Source: Rhodococcus sp. CH91
GTDB taxonomy: Bacteria; Actinomycetota; Actinomycetes; Mycobacteriales; Mycobacteriaceae
Assembly: GCF_022554085.1 (NCBI RefSeq)
Contig: NZ_JAKFYR010000009.1
Span: 62,001 to 126,000, forward strand
Direction: 5' to 3'
DNA: 64,000 nucleotides
In this document: piece by piece, positions 8,991-18,002 of the stretch
Layout of the letters: every line of letters starts with the position of its first letter
How positions within the stretch are numbered: position 1 is the first letter of the stretch
Made by a program: the position numbers and the translations under genes
The notes under the pieces: generated by a model
Told to the model about the DNA's origin: nothing
Database searches by the model: none
What the model saw: the letters and a program-made list of their open reading frames with translations, nothing else

Positions 8991-10022
8991 TCAGGATGCG
9001 TTGTCGAGCGCGGCGGCGAGGGTCTCGGCGGTCCGGGCCTGCCACTGAATGTAGTCGACACCTTCGGGCAGGGTTTCGGAAACCTCGACCACGGGGATGC
9101 CCGCCGATTCGGCTGCGGTGCGCATCTCGCGGCTGACCCGATCCTCCGTCTGCGGGTTGTAGATCAGGGCGCGAACCTGATTGTCGACCAGCAGTTGCCG
9201 TGTCGTCGCGATGGCGGCGGGGGAGGGATCGGTGCCGTTCTCGATGGCGTTGGTGAAGTCCGGAGGCGTGACGTCGTCGAGCATCGCGGCCTGCACGAGG
9301 TAGTGCCCGATGGTCTCGGTCTGGGCGACGGGAGTTCCGCCGTGCGCATCGGCGATCTTCTCGACGACATCCGAGACGTAGTGCAGGTTCTCGTGGAATG
9401 CTGCGGCGTTGGCCTCGTAGGTCGCGGCGCCCTCGGGATCGAGCTCGGAGAGCTTCTCGGCGACCGCATGGGCGACGGCGTCGGCGGTCGCGAGGTCGTA
9501 CCAGACGTGTTCGTTGACGCCGCTGTGGTCGTGCCCGTCGTGTGAGTGGTCGTCGCCCTCGTGTGAATGATCTTCCGAAGTGGTTGTCGCCGATCCGGTT
9601 TCGCCTGCTCCCGCATCGGTTCCGTGATCGTGACCTGCATGCAGGTCCGAATACGCACCGGACTCGAACAGTGAGAAGGCCTCCACGGTCTCCGGCCGTT
9701 CGCCGCCGGCGGCGAGGATGTCGTCGACGAACTGGTCGTACCCACCGCCGTTGTAGACCACGAGCGAGGCATCGCCGATCGCCGCGGCATCGAGGGGGCT
9801 CGCCTCGTAGGAGTGGGGGTCGGCCGAGGGTTCGGTGATCAGCGATTCCACTTCGACGCGGTCGCCCGCCACCGCCTGGGCGATCGAGCCCCACACGTTG
9901 GTGGAGGCGACGACACGGAGCGTGTCGTCGTCCGGCCCGGACGTATCGGTGCCGCATCCCGCGAGCGCGGTGACGCAGGCTACCGCGGCGGCGGCGAGCG
10001 CAGTGCGGGAGGACAGTCGCAC
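8991..10022 (-). CDS. znuA: Metal-binding lipoprotein of ABC importer (ZnuA family)
   Basis: Cluster A-I substrate-binding lipoprotein of 343 aa. The signal peptide ends in lipobox LAGC (Cys near residue 23). A His/Asp-rich loop (repeats of DHSH and DGHDH around residues 130-175) sits between the first two metal-ligand regions, typical of zinc-binding ZnuA rather than manganese-binding homologues; NEHVWYD and AQTETIGHYL supply further predicted ligands. The GTG at 10022 is preferred, with AGGAGA 8-13 nt upstream, over upstream starts that would bury the signal peptide. First gene of the operon, with a palindromic operator candidate 78 nt upstream. Confidence 0.9.
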   Translation of the reverse strand: MRLSSRTALAAAAVACVTALAGCGTDTSGPDDDTLRVVASTNVWGSIAQAVAGDRVEVESLITEPSADPHSYEASPLDAAAIGDASLVVYNGGGYDQFVDDILAAGGERPETVEAFSLFESGAYSDLHAGHDHGTDAGAGETGSATTTSEDHSHEGDDHSHDGHDHSGVNEHVWYDLATADAVAHAVAEKLSELDPEGAATYEANAAAFHENLHYVSDVVEKIADAHGGTPVAQTETIGHYLVQAAMLDDVTPPDFTNAIENGTDPSPAAIATTRQLLVDNQVRALIYNPQTEDRVSREMRTAAESAGIPVVEVSETLPEGVDYIQWQARTAETLAAALDNAS

Positions 10023-10100
10023 AGTTTCTTCTCCTGAGGATCGGGGCGGTCTTCGACGAACGGGGTCCGGAACGACCGAGCGACCCACCCAAACGTTATT

Positions 10101-10113
10101 GGTAACCGTTACC
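10101..10113. promoter_or_regulatory. Palindrome in the znuA/lacI divergent promoter region
   Basis: Perfect inverted repeat GGTAAC-C-GTTACC, centrally placed in the 172-nt gap between znuA (78 nt away) and the LacI-family gene (81 nt away). The surrounding AACGTTATT is AT-rich for this genome, as expected of a promoter. It could be a metalloregulator (Zur/MntR-like) operator for the importer or the autoregulatory operator of the LacI protein; its odd symmetry fits LacI operators less well. Inference from position and symmetry only. Confidence 0.5.
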
Positions 10114-10194
10114 GTTCCACTTTAGCGGACGCCGTGAACCACTCCTACCGTCCCCGGTTCGTCGTGACCATGGCCACAGGACTACGGTCCCATC

Positions 10195-11301
10195 ATGTCC
10201 AGGTCCCGTCAGCCCCGCCGACAGGCGACACTGGCGTCCATCGCCGCCGAGCTGAAGATCTCCCGCACCACGGTCTCCAACGCCTACAACCGGCCCGACC
10301 AGTTGTCCGCCGAACTGCGCGAGCGAGTCCTCGAAGTCGCCAAGCGACGCGGATACGCCGGACCGGATCCGATGGCGCGGTCCCTGCGCACCCGCAAGGC
10401 CGGCGCGGTCGGGGTCCTCCTCACCGAGGCGCTGAGCTACTCCTTCCGGGACCCTGCGGCCATGAGCTTCCTGTCGGGACTGTCCGAGGCCTGCGAAGCG
10501 GCAGGACAGGGACTGCTGCTCATCCCCGCCGGACCCGGCCGGACCGACGACGAGGCCGCGCAGGTGGTGCATCGCTCCTCCGTCGACGGCTTCGTCGTGT
10601 ACTCGGTCCCTCCGGAGGATCCCTATCTCGCGGCGGTGCTCGAGCGGCACCTGCCCGTCGTCGCATGCGACCAGCCGCGGGGTCTCGACAACACCCCCGT
10701 GGTGGGGATCGACGACCGCCGGGCGATGCGGGATCTCGCCGCTCACCTCATCGAGCTCGGCCACCGTGAGATCGGCATGTTGTCGATGCGTCTCGGCCGG
10801 GAGCGACACGACGGAGTGGTCGACCTGGCGATCCTCGAGGGCGACGGCTTCCACGTGCAGCGCGAACGCATCCGCGGCGTCCAGGACGCGATGCGCGCCG
10901 CGGGGCTCGCTGCGGACTCGCTCACCGTAGTGGAGCGCTACACGCACACCTCGGAGGACGGGCTGTCGGCCGCGGCGCAGATCATGCGGGTCAACCCGCG
11001 CATCACCGCGCTCGTGTGCACGACCGACGTACTCGCGCTCGGCGCACTCGCCTGGGCCAACCAGATGGGCCTCGATGTGCCCGGACACCTGTCGATCACC
11101 GGATTCGACGGGATCGACGAGGCCCTCCGCGAGGGCCTCACGACGGTGCGGCAGCCGCAGAAGGACAAGGGCCGACGGGCGGGCGAACTGCTTCTCGCCG
11201 CCCCGTCGCATTCCGGTGTGCCCACGCTCGAGACGCTCGGGACACGGTTGTGGTTCGGTGCCACCTCCGGCCGGGTCGAGAACGAGTGGTACGCGGAGTA
11301 A
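10195..11301 (+). CDS. LacI-family transcriptional regulator
   Basis: Regulator of 368 aa: N-terminal LacI helix-turn-helix (ATLASIAAELKISRTTVSNAYNRPDQLS, residues about 11-38) followed by a periplasmic-binding-protein-like effector domain (GAVGVLL..., VACDQPRG, TALVCTTDVLALGAL, GFDGIDEA). It faces the trehalose-phosphatase/GH15 gene convergently and diverges from znuABC. A sugar effector is typical of the family and would suit the neighbouring glycoside hydrolase, but nothing in the sequence identifies it. Confidence 0.88.
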   Translation: MSRSRQPRRQATLASIAAELKISRTTVSNAYNRPDQLSAELRERVLEVAKRRGYAGPDPMARSLRTRKAGAVGVLLTEALSYSFRDPAAMSFLSGLSEACEAAGQGLLLIPAGPGRTDDEAAQVVHRSSVDGFVVYSVPPEDPYLAAVLERHLPVVACDQPRGLDNTPVVGIDDRRAMRDLAAHLIELGHREIGMLSMRLGRERHDGVVDLAILEGDGFHVQRERIRGVQDAMRAAGLAADSLTVVERYTHTSEDGLSAAAQIMRVNPRITALVCTTDVLALGALAWANQMGLDVPGHLSITGFDGIDEALREGLTTVRQPQKDKGRRAGELLLAAPSHSGVPTLETLGTRLWFGATSGRVENEWYAE

Positions 11302-11312
11302 CCCCGTCCACC

Positions 11313-11332
11313 GCGGCCCCGGCCCGGGCCGC
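11313..11332. terminator. Bidirectional hairpin between convergent lacI-type and otsB-GH15 genes
   Basis: Stem of 7 bp, GCGGCCC pairing with GGGCCGC around a 6-nt loop, lying in the 34-nt gap between two convergent stop codons. No U-run follows, as is common in high-GC actinobacteria. Confidence 0.5.
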
Positions 11333-11335
11333 CCG

Positions 11336-13921
11336 TCAGACCGTCCGGGTGCTCATGGCCTTCGATCCGGACAGCAGCTGAGCGCAGCGCAACAGGCCGA
11401 TATGGCTGTATGCCTGCGGATGGTTGCCCAGGGAGCGCTCCGCGATCGGGTCGTACTCCTCGCTGAGCAGACCGGTCGGGCCCGCCGCCGCGACCATCTG
11501 TGCGAACAGCGCTTCGGCGTCGTTCCGCTGCCCGATCAGCAGATAGGCCGCCACGAGCCACGCCGCGCACAGGTGGAACCCGCCCTCGGTGCCGGGCAGG
11601 CCGTCGTCGCTGCGGTAGCGGTAGACGGTCGAGCCGCTGCGCAACTCCCGCTCGGTGGCGTGCACCGTCGCCCGGAACCGCTCGTCCTGCGGGTCGACGA
11701 GGCCGGTGAGGCCGATGAACAGTGTGGCCGCGTCGAGATCGGTGCCGTCGTAGGCGGCGGTGAAGGACTGGACCTCGTCGTTCCATCCCTTGACCGTGAC
11801 CTCTTCGGCGATCTCGTCGCGCAATGCCGCCCAGTTCTCACCCGCCGGGCGGCCGAACTTCTCGGCGAGCGTCAACGCCCGGTCTACGGTGAGCCATCCC
11901 ATGACCTTCGAGTACACGTGGTGCCGCGGCGCGTGGCGGATCTCCCAGATGCCGTGGTCGGGTTCGAACCAGCGCCTTTCCACAGCCGTGACCATGGAGC
12001 AGACGAGCTCCCAGTCTCGGTCGGTGAGGGCTCGATCGTGCGGGACGCCGCGTTCCTCCCGGTGATGCGCGAGGTCGGTGATGAGATCGACGATCGGACC
12101 GAAGACATCGAGTTGTACCTGCTGGTTGGCGGCGTTCCCGATACGCACGGGCCGTGAGCCGGCGTATCCGGGCAGCGCGTCGAGGACCGCTTCGGGCGGG
12201 AGCGGCCCACCGGCGAGTGTGTACAGCGGGTGCAGCCGCTCGGGGCCGGGAACGGTCTCGAGGACCCGGTGGACCCAGTCGAGATAGTTCTCGGCCTCCT
12301 CGGGCGACCCGACCCGCACGAGTGCCTGCGCGGTGAGCGCGGCGTCGCGCAACCAGCAGTACCGGTAATCCCAGTTGCGGACCCCGCCGATCTCTTCGGG
12401 AAGCGAGGTGGTCGCCGCGGCGAGGATCGAGCCGGTCGGCTCGTGGACCAGACCGCGAAGGGTCAGCGCGGACCGCTTGACGAGGTCGGGCTTGACCGGA
12501 GGCAGCTGGAGGTGCGAGGCCCACGTGTGCCAGTACGCTTCGGCCTGTGCCCGGCGTTCGTTCTCGGGAACCGGGTGTGCGCTGAGATCATCCGTGCCGC
12601 AACGGAGTTCGAGAACGATGTCGTTGTCGGTCGGGTCGACGACCGCGTGCGCGGTCTGATGCGCCCCGTCGGTCGTGATGTCCCACCGCACGCCGGGAGA
12701 ACGCAGGACGTAGGGCTCGTTGAAACCCATCACCCGGATGCCGTCGTCCTCGGCCTCGAGGGTGACCTGGCCCTGCCCGAATTCCGGACGCGGCGCGAAG
12801 GTGATCACCGCACTCGCGCGCCCGGTGATCACGCGGGTCAGATCCGTGCGGCCGGTCTCGACGTCGTGCGGCAGGTAGTCGATCACGGCGAGCGATGCCC
12901 ACCGGGTCACCACCGTCATCGTCGAGTCGACATACCGCTGGCTGAGCGGAAGCGCCTGGCGGGTGGGGCCGATGGTGAAGTGACCGGCGGCCTCGCCGCC
13001 GAGCAGATGGGCGAAGACCGCGGCGGAATCCGGCTCGGGATGGCACATCCAGGTGATGCTGCCGTCGGGTGTCACCAGCGCCTTCGAGCGGGGACTCGCC
13101 AGCATCGTCAGGCGTTCGATCGGCGTGGCGTGCGCTCCTGACAGCCAGGTGCGGCGTTCCTCGAGCAGGAAGGCGAGCGCCGCGATGACCTCCTCGCTGG
13201 TGCGCACCCGGTATTCGGCGGCGGTGTCGCCGTCGCCGATCTTCACGCCGACGTCCGGTCCCTGAAGGGAGCGGAAGGCCTTCTCGTCGGTGACGTCGTC
13301 ACCGAAGAAGACGGCTGCCGTGGCAGCCTCCTGGTGCCGGATGATGTCGAGGGCCTCGCCCTTGTCGGTGGGCACGACGGACAGTTCGATCACCGCCTTG
13401 CCCTCGGTGACCTGGACGCCCGGCCGCAGCGCGAGATCGTTGCGGACCAGGTCGAGCGCCTGCCGGGCGTCGTCCTCGGTCGCGTTGCGCACGTGCAGCG
13501 CCGCACTCGCGGGCTTGATCTCCACCCGCACGCCGTCGAACCGGGAGGCCACCGCGCGCAGCCCCTCGACGATCGTGTCGAGCAGTTCCTTGGCGTCCGG
13601 GTCGATCTCGTGCACGAAGCCGATGTCGAACTCGGAGCCGTGGCTGCCGACGAGCTTCACCTCGACCGGCAGCCGCGAGAGGGCGGCGAGATCCTTGAGG
13701 GCGCGACCGGAGATGACGGCGGCGGAGGTCGACGGAAGGGCGGCGAGGCCCCGCAACGCCCGGACCGCCTCGTCGTGTGGGTAGGCCTTCTCGGGGTCGG
13801 TCACGATGGGGGAGATGGTGCCGTCGTAGTCGGTCGCCACGAGCAGTCGCGGCGTCCGCGCGACAGCCACCAGAGCACGTCGAAGTTCGATCGGAAGGTC
13901 GTGGGCACTCACCTGATCCAC
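11336..13921 (-). CDS. Trehalose-6-phosphate phosphatase fused to a GH15 glucoamylase/trehalase domain
   Basis: Large 861-aa two-domain enzyme. Residues 1 to about 260 are a HAD-type trehalose-phosphatase: DYDGT (31-35, nucleophile Asp31), ISGR (70-73), GSHGSEF and GDDVTDE. Residues from about 265 to the end are a GH15 domain of the bacterial glucoamylase/trehalase type, with RNWDYRYCWLRDA, EGGFHLCAAW and GLLSEEYDP carrying the conserved acidic residues. The first domain should convert trehalose-6-phosphate to trehalose; mycobacterial GH15 relatives hydrolyse trehalose, so one chain could make and then degrade it, or act on another alpha-glucan. No signal peptide. Convergent with a LacI-type regulator that may sense a sugar. 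The joint is continuous, with no frameshift. Confidence 0.82.
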   Translation of the reverse strand: MDQVSAHDLPIELRRALVAVARTPRLLVATDYDGTISPIVTDPEKAYPHDEAVRALRGLAALPSTSAAVISGRALKDLAALSRLPVEVKLVGSHGSEFDIGFVHEIDPDAKELLDTIVEGLRAVASRFDGVRVEIKPASAALHVRNATEDDARQALDLVRNDLALRPGVQVTEGKAVIELSVVPTDKGEALDIIRHQEAATAAVFFGDDVTDEKAFRSLQGPDVGVKIGDGDTAAEYRVRTSEEVIAALAFLLEERRTWLSGAHATPIERLTMLASPRSKALVTPDGSITWMCHPEPDSAAVFAHLLGGEAAGHFTIGPTRQALPLSQRYVDSTMTVVTRWASLAVIDYLPHDVETGRTDLTRVITGRASAVITFAPRPEFGQGQVTLEAEDDGIRVMGFNEPYVLRSPGVRWDITTDGAHQTAHAVVDPTDNDIVLELRCGTDDLSAHPVPENERRAQAEAYWHTWASHLQLPPVKPDLVKRSALTLRGLVHEPTGSILAAATTSLPEEIGGVRNWDYRYCWLRDAALTAQALVRVGSPEEAENYLDWVHRVLETVPGPERLHPLYTLAGGPLPPEAVLDALPGYAGSRPVRIGNAANQQVQLDVFGPIVDLITDLAHHREERGVPHDRALTDRDWELVCSMVTAVERRWFEPDHGIWEIRHAPRHHVYSKVMGWLTVDRALTLAEKFGRPAGENWAALRDEIAEEVTVKGWNDEVQSFTAAYDGTDLDAATLFIGLTGLVDPQDERFRATVHATERELRSGSTVYRYRSDDGLPGTEGGFHLCAAWLVAAYLLIGQRNDAEALFAQMVAAAGPTGLLSEEYDPIAERSLGNHPQAYSHIGLLRCAQLLSGSKAMSTRTV

Positions 13922-14004
13922 GTTAGGTCAGAGTCGCGCGGGAAGCCGGTCGTGCGGTGGCTGCGGCGGAGTGTTTCCCGTTACAGCCGAGGCCCGGCGT
14001 GGAC

Positions 14005-14664
14005 TCAATTGCCCGACGAGACCATCTTCGGAGTGCGGGAGCCGTCGCCGAGCAGCAGATCCACGGTCAGTTCGAGTCGGCGAGCGACATCGGTGGCCGA
14101 CGAACGGCGCGTGAGCCATGCGACGAGATTCGACAGCCACACGTCGCTGATGACACGCGCGATGGCGAGTTCCTCCTCGGTGGGCTCCCCGTCGTTCATG
14201 GCCCTCGCGAACAATCGGTCCATGAGGGTGCCGACCTGATCGACCTCGGCCGCCGCCGAGGCGTCGGCGAACATGAACGCCCGTGTCATGGCTTCGGTGA
14301 GCAGGGGGTCGCGCTGCATCGCCTTCGTGATCAGGCCCAGGATGAGGTGCATGCGTTCGAGCGGGCTGTGGCCGGGTGGGATCCGGCCCTTGCCCTCGAT
14401 GCGGGCGAATTCACGCCCGAGGGCCGAGACCAGCAGGTGCACCTTGGAAGGGAAGTACCGGTAGAGAGTTCCGACCGCCACGTCGGCGCGTTCTGCGACC
14501 GCTCGCATCTGCACCGCCTCGTAACCGCCCTTGGACGCGAGCGCCAGGGTGGCGTCGAGAATCCGCTTGCGCCGTTCCTTCTGGGCGTTGGAGCTGAGAT
14601 CGTCCTCCGTGAGGGCGGTCAGCGTTCCGTGACCGTTGGCACGGGAGCGGGACGGGGTGGCCAT
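14005..14664 (-). CDS. kstR: TetR-family repressor of cholesterol catabolism KstR
   Basis: TetR regulator of 219 aa closely matching mycobacterial KstR through the DNA-binding domain: RRKRILDATLALASKGGYEAVQMRAVAERADVAVG and LYRYFPSKVHLLVSALGREF (about 31-85), then AMQRDPLLTEAMTRAFMFADASAAAEVDQV and ISDVWLSNLVAWLTRRSSATDV in the ligand domain. Known KstR is released by 3-oxo-cholestenoate-type CoA thioesters. It diverges from fadE34 exactly as Rv3574 does from Rv3573c, with a perfect KstR palindrome between them, implying autoregulation. The ATG at 14664 has GAGGAAA upstream. The first about 25 residues are variable. Confidence 0.95.
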   Translation of the reverse strand: MATPSRSRANGHGTLTALTEDDLSSNAQKERRKRILDATLALASKGGYEAVQMRAVAERADVAVGTLYRYFPSKVHLLVSALGREFARIEGKGRIPPGHSPLERMHLILGLITKAMQRDPLLTEAMTRAFMFADASAAAEVDQVGTLMDRLFARAMNDGEPTEEELAIARVISDVWLSNLVAWLTRRSSATDVARRLELTVDLLLGDGSRTPKMVSSGN

Positions 14665-14706
14665 AAATTCGTTTCCTCACGCCTTGACTCTGAACCGGTG
14701 TCATAT

Positions 14707-14720
14707 TAGAACACGTTCTA
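14707..14720. promoter_or_regulatory. KstR operator between kstR and fadE34
   Basis: Perfect palindrome TAGAACACGTTCTA, matching the known KstR consensus (inverted GAAC/GTTC half sites with a 2-nt centre). It is 42 nt from the kstR start and 33 nt from the fadE34 start, so it can repress both directions. Confidence 0.93.
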
Positions 14721-14753
14721 GCAATGATGTCATTCGGAAGGGCGGAAACCGCT

Positions 14754-16889
14754 GTGAGTATCGCCACGACCGAGGAGCAGTGGGCCGTCCAGGCGTCTGT
14801 GCAGGCCTGGTCACGAGCTGTCGACCCCCTCTCGACGATACGTCGCGGAGGCGATGCGACGTGGCGCGACGGTTGGTCGTCCCTCGCAGAACTCGGACTG
14901 TTCGGTGTTGCCGTGCCCGAGGATTCGGGCGGGCTCGGAGCGACGGCCGTCGACCTGGCGGTGATGCTCGAACGAGCCGCCCACGAACTCGCGCCGGGCC
15001 CCGTTCTCACCACCGCGGTCGCGGCTCTCGTCTTCGGTCGCGCGGGGGAGCCTGTGGCCAAGACCACGGCCCGGCTCGCCGAAGGGGCGATCCCCACCGC
15101 GCTCGCCGTCGACTCGTGCGTGGCCGCCGAACCGGTGGGCGACGGATTCGTGCTCCGCGGCGATGCGGGGCCCGCCCTGGGGGCGGAAGCGGACGTCGCG
15201 GTACTCGTGCGGCTCGACGGTGAGGCCGAGCGCTGGGCGCTGGTCGAGGCCGGCGATCCCGGCCTGCGCGTCGAACCGCTCGACAGCATCGACGCCTCCC
15301 GCGCGCTGGCACGTGTGCGGCTCGACGGCGCGACCGTCGACGCCGACAGGGTCGCGACCGTCCCGTCCGGATTCGTGCGCGACCTCGCCGCCGGCCTCGC
15401 CGCCGCGGAACTCGCCGGTCTCGCCGGCTGGGCGCTGACCACCGCGGTCGAGTACGCGAAGATCCGCGAGCAGTTCGGCAAGCCGATCGGCTCGTTCCAG
15501 GCGATCAAGCACATCTGCGCCGAAATGCTCTGCCGGACGGAGAAGATCCGTGCAGTGGCATGGGACGCGGCGGTCACCGTCGATGCGCAGCCGGAGGAAC
15601 TGCCCGTCTCCGCCGCAGTGGCGGCCGCGGTCGCCCTCGATGCCGCGGTACAGACGGCGAAGGACGCGATCCAGGTCCTCGGCGGTATCGGCTTCACCTG
15701 GGAGCACGATGCGCACTTCTACCTTCGTCGTGCGGTCGCCACCCGGCAGGTGCTCGGTGGCTCCACCCGGTGGCGAGCGCGGTTGACCGGCCTGATCCGC
15801 CAGGGTGCGCGCCGCCATCTGGGTATCGACCTCTCGGGACACCACGACGAGCGGGCACGCATCCGCGAGGAGATCGAACGGATCGCGGGCAGGCCCGAAT
15901 CGGAACGGCGCATCGCTCTCGCCGAATCGGGTTGTCTGGCACCGCACTGGCCGCCGCCCTACGGGAGAGGCGCCGGTGCCGCCGAACAACTGATCGTCCA
16001 GGAAGAACTCGCGGCGGCCGGAATCGAACGCCCCGATCTCGTGATCGGCTGGTGGGCGGTGCCGACGATTCTCGAACACGGCACAGCGGAACAGATCGAA
16101 CGATTCGTGATGCCCACCCTGCGCGGCGACGTGGTGTGGTGCCAGTTGTTCTCGGAACCCGGAGCCGGGTCCGATCTCGCGGCACTGCGCACGAGTGCCG
16201 AGAAGGTCGACGGCGGATGGGTGCTGAGCGGACAGAAGGTGTGGACCTCGCTCGCGCACGAGGCCGACTGGGCGATCTGCCTCGCCCGCACCGACCGCGA
16301 CGTTCCCAAGCACAAGGGCATCACGTACTTCCTCGTCGACATGAAGTCCGCGGGCATCACGATCTCGCCGCTGCGGGAGATCACAGGCGACGCCCTGTTC
16401 AACGAGGTCTTCCTCGATGGGGTCTTCGTTCCGGACGAGTGTGTGGTCGGGCAACTCGGCGACGGCTGGAAACTCGCCCGCACCACCCTCGCCAACGAAC
16501 GTGTCGCGATGGGCGGGAAGTCGTCACTCGGTCCGCGGATCGAAGAGTTGCTCGCGCTCTCGGAGCCGGGAGACCCGGTGGCCGAGGACCGCATCGCGGT
16601 GCAGATCGGTGAGGCCACGGTCGGATCGTTGCTCGACCTGCGGGCCACCCTCGCGCAACTCGAAGGCCAGGATCCGGGTGCCGCGTCGAGTGTGCGCAAA
16701 CTCATCGGCGTGCGGCAACGGCAGGACACCGCCGAACTCGCGATGGATCTCGCGGGGGAGGCCGGCTGGGTGGAAGGCCCGCTCACCCGCGAGTTCCTCA
16801 ACACCCGCTGCCTGACGATCGCCGGCGGCACCGAGCAGATCCTGCTCACCGTCGCGGCGGAACGGCTCCTCGGGTTGCCGCGCGGCTGA
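14754..16889 (+). CDS. fadE34: Fused two-domain acyl-CoA dehydrogenase FadE34 (ChsE3)
   Basis: Double acyl-CoA dehydrogenase of 711 aa, the same length as M. tuberculosis FadE34. Residues about 1-345 are a first ACAD module (PEDSGGLGATAVDLAV, YAKIREQFGKPIGSFQAIKH, VLGGIGFTWEHDAHFY) and about 365-711 a second complete one (LFSEPGAGSDLAALRT, GQKVWTS, TIAGGTEQILLTVAAERLLGLPR). Family work assigns it to the steroid side chain at the 24-carbon acyl-CoA stage. The GTG at 14754 (VSIATTEEQ) has GGAAGGGCGG upstream; an ATG at 14724 in the same frame directly abuts the KstR palindrome and has no ribosome site. Divergent from kstR. Confidence 0.93.
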   Translation: MSIATTEEQWAVQASVQAWSRAVDPLSTIRRGGDATWRDGWSSLAELGLFGVAVPEDSGGLGATAVDLAVMLERAAHELAPGPVLTTAVAALVFGRAGEPVAKTTARLAEGAIPTALAVDSCVAAEPVGDGFVLRGDAGPALGAEADVAVLVRLDGEAERWALVEAGDPGLRVEPLDSIDASRALARVRLDGATVDADRVATVPSGFVRDLAAGLAAAELAGLAGWALTTAVEYAKIREQFGKPIGSFQAIKHICAEMLCRTEKIRAVAWDAAVTVDAQPEELPVSAAVAAAVALDAAVQTAKDAIQVLGGIGFTWEHDAHFYLRRAVATRQVLGGSTRWRARLTGLIRQGARRHLGIDLSGHHDERARIREEIERIAGRPESERRIALAESGCLAPHWPPPYGRGAGAAEQLIVQEELAAAGIERPDLVIGWWAVPTILEHGTAEQIERFVMPTLRGDVVWCQLFSEPGAGSDLAALRTSAEKVDGGWVLSGQKVWTSLAHEADWAICLARTDRDVPKHKGITYFLVDMKSAGITISPLREITGDALFNEVFLDGVFVPDECVVGQLGDGWKLARTTLANERVAMGGKSSLGPRIEELLALSEPGDPVAEDRIAVQIGEATVGSLLDLRATLAQLEGQDPGAASSVRKLIGVRQRQDTAELAMDLAGEAGWVEGPLTREFLNTRCLTIAGGTEQILLTVAAERLLGLPRG

Positions 16890-16926
16890 GGAGTCCTTCC
16901 GCCGGGTGTCCCGGAGGTGCTACAAC

Positions 16927-16940
16927 TGGAACACGTTCTA
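16927..16940. promoter_or_regulatory. KstR operator of the fadE28-ltp2 (igr-like) operon
   Basis: TGGAACACGTTCTA, one mismatch from a perfect KstR palindrome, 18 nt before the fadE28 GTG and 37 nt after the fadE34 stop. It gives the igr-like operon its own regulated promoter. Confidence 0.88.
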
Positions 16941-16958
16941 CATCAAAGGTGGGTGAGG

Positions 16959-18002
16959 GTGGACTTCGCACGTGACGAGACCCAGGAGGAGATCGCCGGC
17001 GTCGCGGCCGGCCTCCTGAAACGCGGCCTCGACGACGGGGCCCTGTGGTCCGCGCTCGCCGACGCCGACCTGCTGTCGCTCGCCCTGCCCGAACGTCTCG
17101 GAGGTTCGGGGCTGGGTGCGGCGGAGGTGGCCACCGTCCTCACGGAGATCGGGCGTGGCGCGGCACAGACCCCCGCTCTGGCCACGCTGGGCTTCGGCGT
17201 GCTGCCGATCCTCGCGCTCGCCTCCGGCGATCAGCAGGACGAACTGCTCGCCGGCGTCTCCGAGGGCACCGTGCTGACGGCCGCCCTCGGTGAACCCGGC
17301 CGTGCCTTCCCGGAGCGACCCGCCGCCACTGCGGTCGACACCGACGGCGGCTACGCGGTCACCGGGTCCTTCGTCGCCGTGCCCTACGCCGATCGGGCCC
17401 GCACGGTGCTGCTGCCCACCGACGCCGGGGTGGTGGCGCTCGCTCCGGACGCCCCCGGGGTGACGCTGCGTCCGAGCCCGACGTCCACCGGTGCGCCCGA
17501 GTTCTCGTTGCGTGCCGAGGGGGCCGTGGGCGTCCTTCTCGCGAATTCCGGCGTGGACGCGGTGCCGACGCTCTACCGCTTCGCCCTCGCCGCCCTGGCG
17601 ACCTTCTCCGACGGACTGCTGTCGGGCGCGACGGAACTCACCGCGAAGCATGTCAGCGAACGGCACCAGTTCGGCAAGCCGCTCGCGACCTTCCAGGCCG
17701 TCGCGCAGCAGATCGCCGATGTCTACGTCACCGCCCGCACCCTGCACGTCGCGGCACTGTCGTCGGTGTGGCGCCTTTCCGAAGGACTCGACCCCGCGGA
17801 CGATCTCGATGTGACCGCGTACTGGATCGCAGCCGAACTTCCCCCGGCGATGCGCGTGCTGCACCACCTGCACGGCGGTATCGGCGTGGACGAGACCTAT
17901 CCGCTGCACAGATATTCGTCGGCCGCCAAGGACCTCGTCCGGTTGCTCGGCGGTGCCTCGTACCGACTCGACCTCGTGGGGGCCCGGTGTTCATCGATCT
18001 GA
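16959..18002 (+). CDS. fadE28: Acyl-CoA dehydrogenase FadE28-like (ChsE1 subunit)
   Basis: ACAD-fold protein of 347 aa. In mycobacteria FadE28 and FadE29 form an alpha2beta2 enzyme that dehydrogenates the C22 (propionyl side-chain) steroid-CoA. The ACAD N-terminal (LALPERLGGSGLGAAEV) and C-terminal (HVSERHQFGKPLATFQAVAQQIAD; HHLHGGIGVDETYPLHRYS) regions are present. The GTG at 16959 (VDFARDETQEE) matches the family N-terminus and follows AAAGGTGG; a GTG two codons upstream is the alternative. It overlaps fadE29 by 16 nt, consistent with obligate co-production. Gene order equals Rv3544c-Rv3540c. Confidence 0.9.
   Translation: MDFARDETQEEIAGVAAGLLKRGLDDGALWSALADADLLSLALPERLGGSGLGAAEVATVLTEIGRGAAQTPALATLGFGVLPILALASGDQQDELLAGVSEGTVLTAALGEPGRAFPERPAATAVDTDGGYAVTGSFVAVPYADRARTVLLPTDAGVVALAPDAPGVTLRPSPTSTGAPEFSLRAEGAVGVLLANSGVDAVPTLYRFALAALATFSDGLLSGATELTAKHVSERHQFGKPLATFQAVAQQIADVYVTARTLHVAALSSVWRLSEGLDPADDLDVTAYWIAAELPPAMRVLHHLHGGIGVDETYPLHRYSSAAKDLVRLLGGASYRLDLVGARCSSI

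Noticed and set aside
14724-14753. Earlier ATG for fadE34
   Set aside because: It directly follows the KstR palindrome without a ribosome site; the GTG at 14754 gives the exact ortholog length.
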